Assembly: GCF_005047595.1 (NCBI RefSeq)
Contig: NZ_SUPL01000004.1
Span: 62,001 to 126,000, forward strand
Direction of reading: 5' to 3'
Length of the DNA stretch: 64,000 nucleotides
DNA from: Pontimicrobium aquaticum
Lineage (GTDB): Bacteria > Bacteroidota > Bacteroidia > Flavobacteriales > Flavobacteriaceae
Of the stretch, positions 61,755-64,000 are shown piece after piece. The first letter of the stretch is position 1; the number at the start of each line of letters is the position of its first letter. The notes under the pieces are model-generated. The model was not told where the DNA came from, did not search any database, and worked only from the letters and a program-made list of their open reading frames with translations. A program made the position numbers and the translations under genes.

Positions 61755-62642
61755 TTATTTGAGATGTTTTTTGAAAAATTCAATGGTTCTTGACCAAGCT
61801 AATTTTGCCGCAGCTTTGTCATATCGTGGCGTCGTATTATTATGGAATCCATGATTAACATCAGAGTAAAAATGAGCAGTATGCTTAATATTATTAACTT
61901 TTAAAGCTTTTTCATATTCTGGCCATCCAGCATTTACACGTTTATCCAATCCTGCAAACTGCAGCAATAATGGTGCTTTAATATTTGCAGCTTCCTCAAC
62001 TGATGGTTGCCCTCCATAAAAAGGTACTGCTGCTTTTAAATCTGGCAATCGAACAGCCATCATGTTTGATATCCATCCACCAAAACAAAAGCCAACAACC
62101 CCAACATTGCCATCACAATTCTTATGACTTCTTAAATACTCAAAGGCTGCGATAAAATCTTCCAGCATTTCATTTCTATCACGTTTTCGTTGTAATGTTC
62201 GCCCTTCGTCATCATTTCCTGGATAACCTCCAAGTGGTGTTAACGCGTCTGGTGCAATAGAAATAAATCCTTCTAAAGCAGCTCTTCTACCTACATCTTC
62301 AATGTAAGGGTTTAAACCTCTATTTTCGTGTACAACTACAATTCCAGGTAATTTCTTTTGAGCTTTAGCAGGTTTAGACAATAAGCCTTTTATACTACCT
62401 CCTCCTTTTGGAGAGTCGTAATTTACATATTTTGAGTCTAGTCTTGGATCGTCTTGTTTTACTATAAGTGTATCAATATAATTGGGCATTACAAAGCTTA
62501 AAAGAGACGATACTGTAATGCCGCCTATAGCATATAAAGAAAGCTTCTCTATAAATTGTCGTCTATCAAGTTTGTTATGGGCATAGTCATCATAAAGATC
62601 AAACACTTCTTGCTTGATATCTTCTTTTTTAAGTGAACTCAT
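61755..62642 (-). CDS. Dienelactone hydrolase-family protein with Tat-like signal
   Basis: A 295-residue alpha/beta hydrolase. After a Tat-like start (DRRQFIEKLSLYAIGGITVS, residues 26-45) come the DLH core segments VVVHENRGLNPYIEDVGRRA (Glu105), the nucleophile GFCFGG (Cys186), and HFYSDVNHGFHNN (the His of the triad). Cys instead of Ser at the nucleophile is normal for dienelactone hydrolase. The Tat-like region is preceded by 25 residues, unusual for a Tat signal. It is read with the epimerase gene. Confidence 0.9.
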   Translation of the reverse strand: MSSLKKEDIKQEVFDLYDDYAHNKLDRRQFIEKLSLYAIGGITVSSLLSFVMPNYIDTLIVKQDDPRLDSKYVNYDSPKGGGSIKGLLSKPAKAQKKLPGIVVVHENRGLNPYIEDVGRRAALEGFISIAPDALTPLGGYPGNDDEGRTLQRKRDRNEMLEDFIAAFEYLRSHKNCDGNVGVVGFCFGGWISNMMAVRLPDLKAAVPFYGGQPSVEEAANIKAPLLLQFAGLDKRVNAGWPEYEKALKVNNIKHTAHFYSDVNHGFHNNTTPRYDKAAAKLAWSRTIEFFKKHLK

Positions 62643-62724
62643 GAAAGAAAAATTTTGTTTGCTTCAAGATACTAAAATTTTAGTTTCGTATAAATAATTA
62701 GTTTTGTGCCTTAATCAGTAATAT

Positions 62725-63306
62725 ATGAAACTCGTTTTTGCAACAAACAACCTCAATAAGCTTAAAGAAGTACAAGCTTTGTTACCTTCTACCATCACAT
62801 TACTTAGTTTAAAAGACATTGGTTGTTTAGAAGACATTCCAGAAACCCAGGCAACTATAGAAGGCAATGCCATACAAAAGGCAGAATATATTAAGAACCA
62901 TTATGGTTATGATTGCTTTGCAGATGATACAGGATTAGAAGTAGAGGCACTTAATAACGAACCAGGTGTTTTTTCAGCTCGTTATGCTGGCGAACAACGT
63001 GATGCCAATGATAATATGGATAAATTGCTAAGCGAACTACAAACCAAAAACGACCGAACTGCCCAATTTAAAACCGTTATTGCTTTGCATTTAAATGACG
63101 AATTACAAACCTTTACAGGCATTTGCAAAGGTAAAATTACCAAAGAAAGACATGGAGAAAAGGGTTTTGGCTATGACCCTATTTTCCAACCGAAAGGCTA
63201 TACAAAAACCTTTGCTGAAATGGATTTAGAATTGAAAAACAACATAGGACATAGAGGGAAAGCTGTAAACAAATTAATTGCTTTTTTATTATTAGTTAAC
63301 AGCTAA
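62725..63306 (+). CDS. rdgB: Non-canonical purine NTP pyrophosphatase
   Basis: A 193-residue HAM1/RdgB enzyme that removes ITP, dITP and XTP by hydrolysing them to monophosphates. The start [17 protein letters not shown] (residues 4-20), the [20 protein letters not shown] stretch with its acidic residues, and [16 protein letters not shown] with [12 protein letters not shown] at the end are diagnostic. The length is standard. It is divergent from the DLH gene. Confidence 0.96.
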   Translation: MKLVFATNNLNKLKEVQALLPSTITLLSLKDIGCLEDIPETQATIEGNAIQKAEYIKNHYGYDCFADDTGLEVEALNNEPGVFSARYAGEQRDANDNMDKLLSELQTKNDRTAQFKTVIALHLNDELQTFTGICKGKITKERHGEKGFGYDPIFQPKGYTKTFAEMDLELKNNIGHRGKAVNKLIAFLLLVNS

Positions 63307-63405
63307 TTCCTTACTTATTTGTCAAAAGACTAGTAGAGTGAATTAATTTTAAAATATAAAAGATTAACTTACATCAAACTAAATACTTATGCATTTATAA
63401 GTTTT

Positions 63406-64000
63406 ATGAAACCTCAAACTAGATATACTAAAAGTGGTGATTTTAATATAGCGTATCAAGTTATAGGCAAAGGATCTGTAGATATTATTTATATTCCAGG
63501 TTGGGTTTCAAACATTGACATGATGTGGGCTGAACCTAGATTAGCAGCTTTCTTAACAAGGCTTTCCCTGTTTTCGAGACTCATTATTTTTGATAAAAGA
63601 GGCACAGGGCTTTCCGATCGTTCTGATGAATATTCTACCATGGAAGAACGAATGAATGATATTAACGCTGTTATGGATGCCACAAATTCTGAAAAAGTCT
63701 TTTTATTTAGCCACTCAGAAGGAGGTTCTGTAAGTTTACTATTCTCTTTAAATTACCCTGAAAGAACGTTAGGTGTAATGGGTTTCGGAATTTTTGCTAA
63801 ACGAAGATATTCTGAAGATTATCCTTGGGCTCCTACCGATGAAGAACGCGAGATTTCAAATAAACTAATTGAAGATAATTGGGCACATGGCGATTTAGAC
63901 GAACTTAAATCTCTTGTTCCTTCTCTAGCCCATGATAACAGATTTATGGATTGGTTGGCTAGCTATTTGCGTTCTGGCGCTAGTCCTAAAGCTGCATTAA
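63406..64000 (+). CDS. Partial alpha/beta hydrolase-type gene (runs off the window)
   Basis: An open frame from ATG 63406 to the window end (198 residues visible, no stop). The start KPQTRYTKSGDFNIAYQVIG leads to IPGWVSNIDMMW and DKRGTGLSDR. A nucleophile elbow reads SHSEGG instead of the usual GxSxG, with Ser replacing the first Gly. This N-terminal domain is typical of alpha/beta hydrolases fused to adenylate cyclase or regulator domains, but the C-terminal part is outside the window. The sense-strand family assignment is by pattern only. Confidence 0.8.
   Translation, partial: MKPQTRYTKSGDFNIAYQVIGKGSVDIIYIPGWVSNIDMMWAEPRLAAFLTRLSLFSRLIIFDKRGTGLSDRSDEYSTMEERMNDINAVMDATNSEKVFLFSHSEGGSVSLLFSLNYPERTLGVMGFGIFAKRRYSEDYPWAPTDEEREISNKLIEDNWAHGDLDELKSLVPSLAHDNRFMDWLASYLRSGASPKAAL

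Noticed and set aside
1-64000. CRISPR arrays, insertion sequences, prophage or rRNA operon
   Set aside because: No regularly spaced repeat array, transposase, phage structural gene or rRNA sequence was recognised.

Overview
The window looks like chromosomal DNA from a marine-type member of the Flavobacteriaceae (Bacteroidota). It is AT-rich. Promoters follow the Bacteroidota pattern (TTG near -33, TAnnTTTG near -7, 19-21 bases apart). Two secreted proteins end in type IX secretion sorting domains, and many families are ones typical of flavobacteria (DUF2520, DUF4290, DUF493, DUF2911, TIGR03643, Lacal_2735, a fused ResB/CcsA protein). The gene order reads as a core chromosome with a few accessory spots; I see no prophage, CRISPR array, rRNA operon or insertion sequence.

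Layout: 1-6.5 kb (minus strand) holds a MATE exporter, a TPR lipoprotein, two tiny membrane proteins, the fused cytochrome c maturation protein CcsBA and a truncated hemoglobin. 6.6-12 kb (plus) holds DUF2520, KdsC, a UbiA prenyltransferase, Maf, a lipoprotein, a short MscS channel and CorA. 12-16.4 kb holds a large PIG-L deacetylase, a 37-residue membrane peptide and a sodium:solute symporter. 16.6-18.3 kb is accessory, with a Mrr-like nuclease and an unknown membrane-anchored protein. 18.3-21.3 kb holds a DUF2911 protein and an arsR-arsC-acr3 arsenic operon.

21.4-30.4 kb is a plus-strand cluster that looks like a light/oxidative-stress module: TetR-type regulator, ABC1/UbiB kinase-like protein, SDR/DUF2867 protein, a frameshifted TIGR03643 gene, GTP cyclohydrolase I, a small basic protein, an SDR, glutathione peroxidase, a Lacal_2735 protein, TspO, an SRPBCC protein, photolyase and an NTF2-like protein. 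An almost identical 43-base operator-plus-promoter stands before the tetR gene and again before TIGR03643-folE, suggesting that the regulator controls itself and the repair genes.

30.5-40 kb is mostly housekeeping (MurA, DUF4290, DUF493, a small ATPase, RecQ, Fmt, HU, YqgE/AlgH, a class IV aminotransferase, a START-like protein). At 40.1-40.7 kb is the most unusual locus. A canonical tRNA promoter is followed by a broken 5' fragment of tRNA-Met, which is split by a 28-base palindrome. Then comes a small GIY-YIG nuclease gene whose last codons lie in an intact tRNA-Met, and then two perfect 56-base copies of the tRNA 3' end plus its terminator. It looks like a minimal nuclease-carrying element inserted in a tRNA gene.

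41-48 kb encodes two secreted type IX substrates, a PQQ-type sugar dehydrogenase and a 1774-residue multidomain protein. 48-63.3 kb is core again: HisS, a DUF6495-like protein, a glycerophosphodiesterase lipoprotein, rpsF-rpsR-rplI, an orphan LytTR regulator, PriA, YihY, NadC, a DoxX-like protein, RlmH, a hibernation factor, an acyl-CoA synthetase, two Tat-signal proteins and RdgB. The window ends inside an alpha/beta-hydrolase-type gene.
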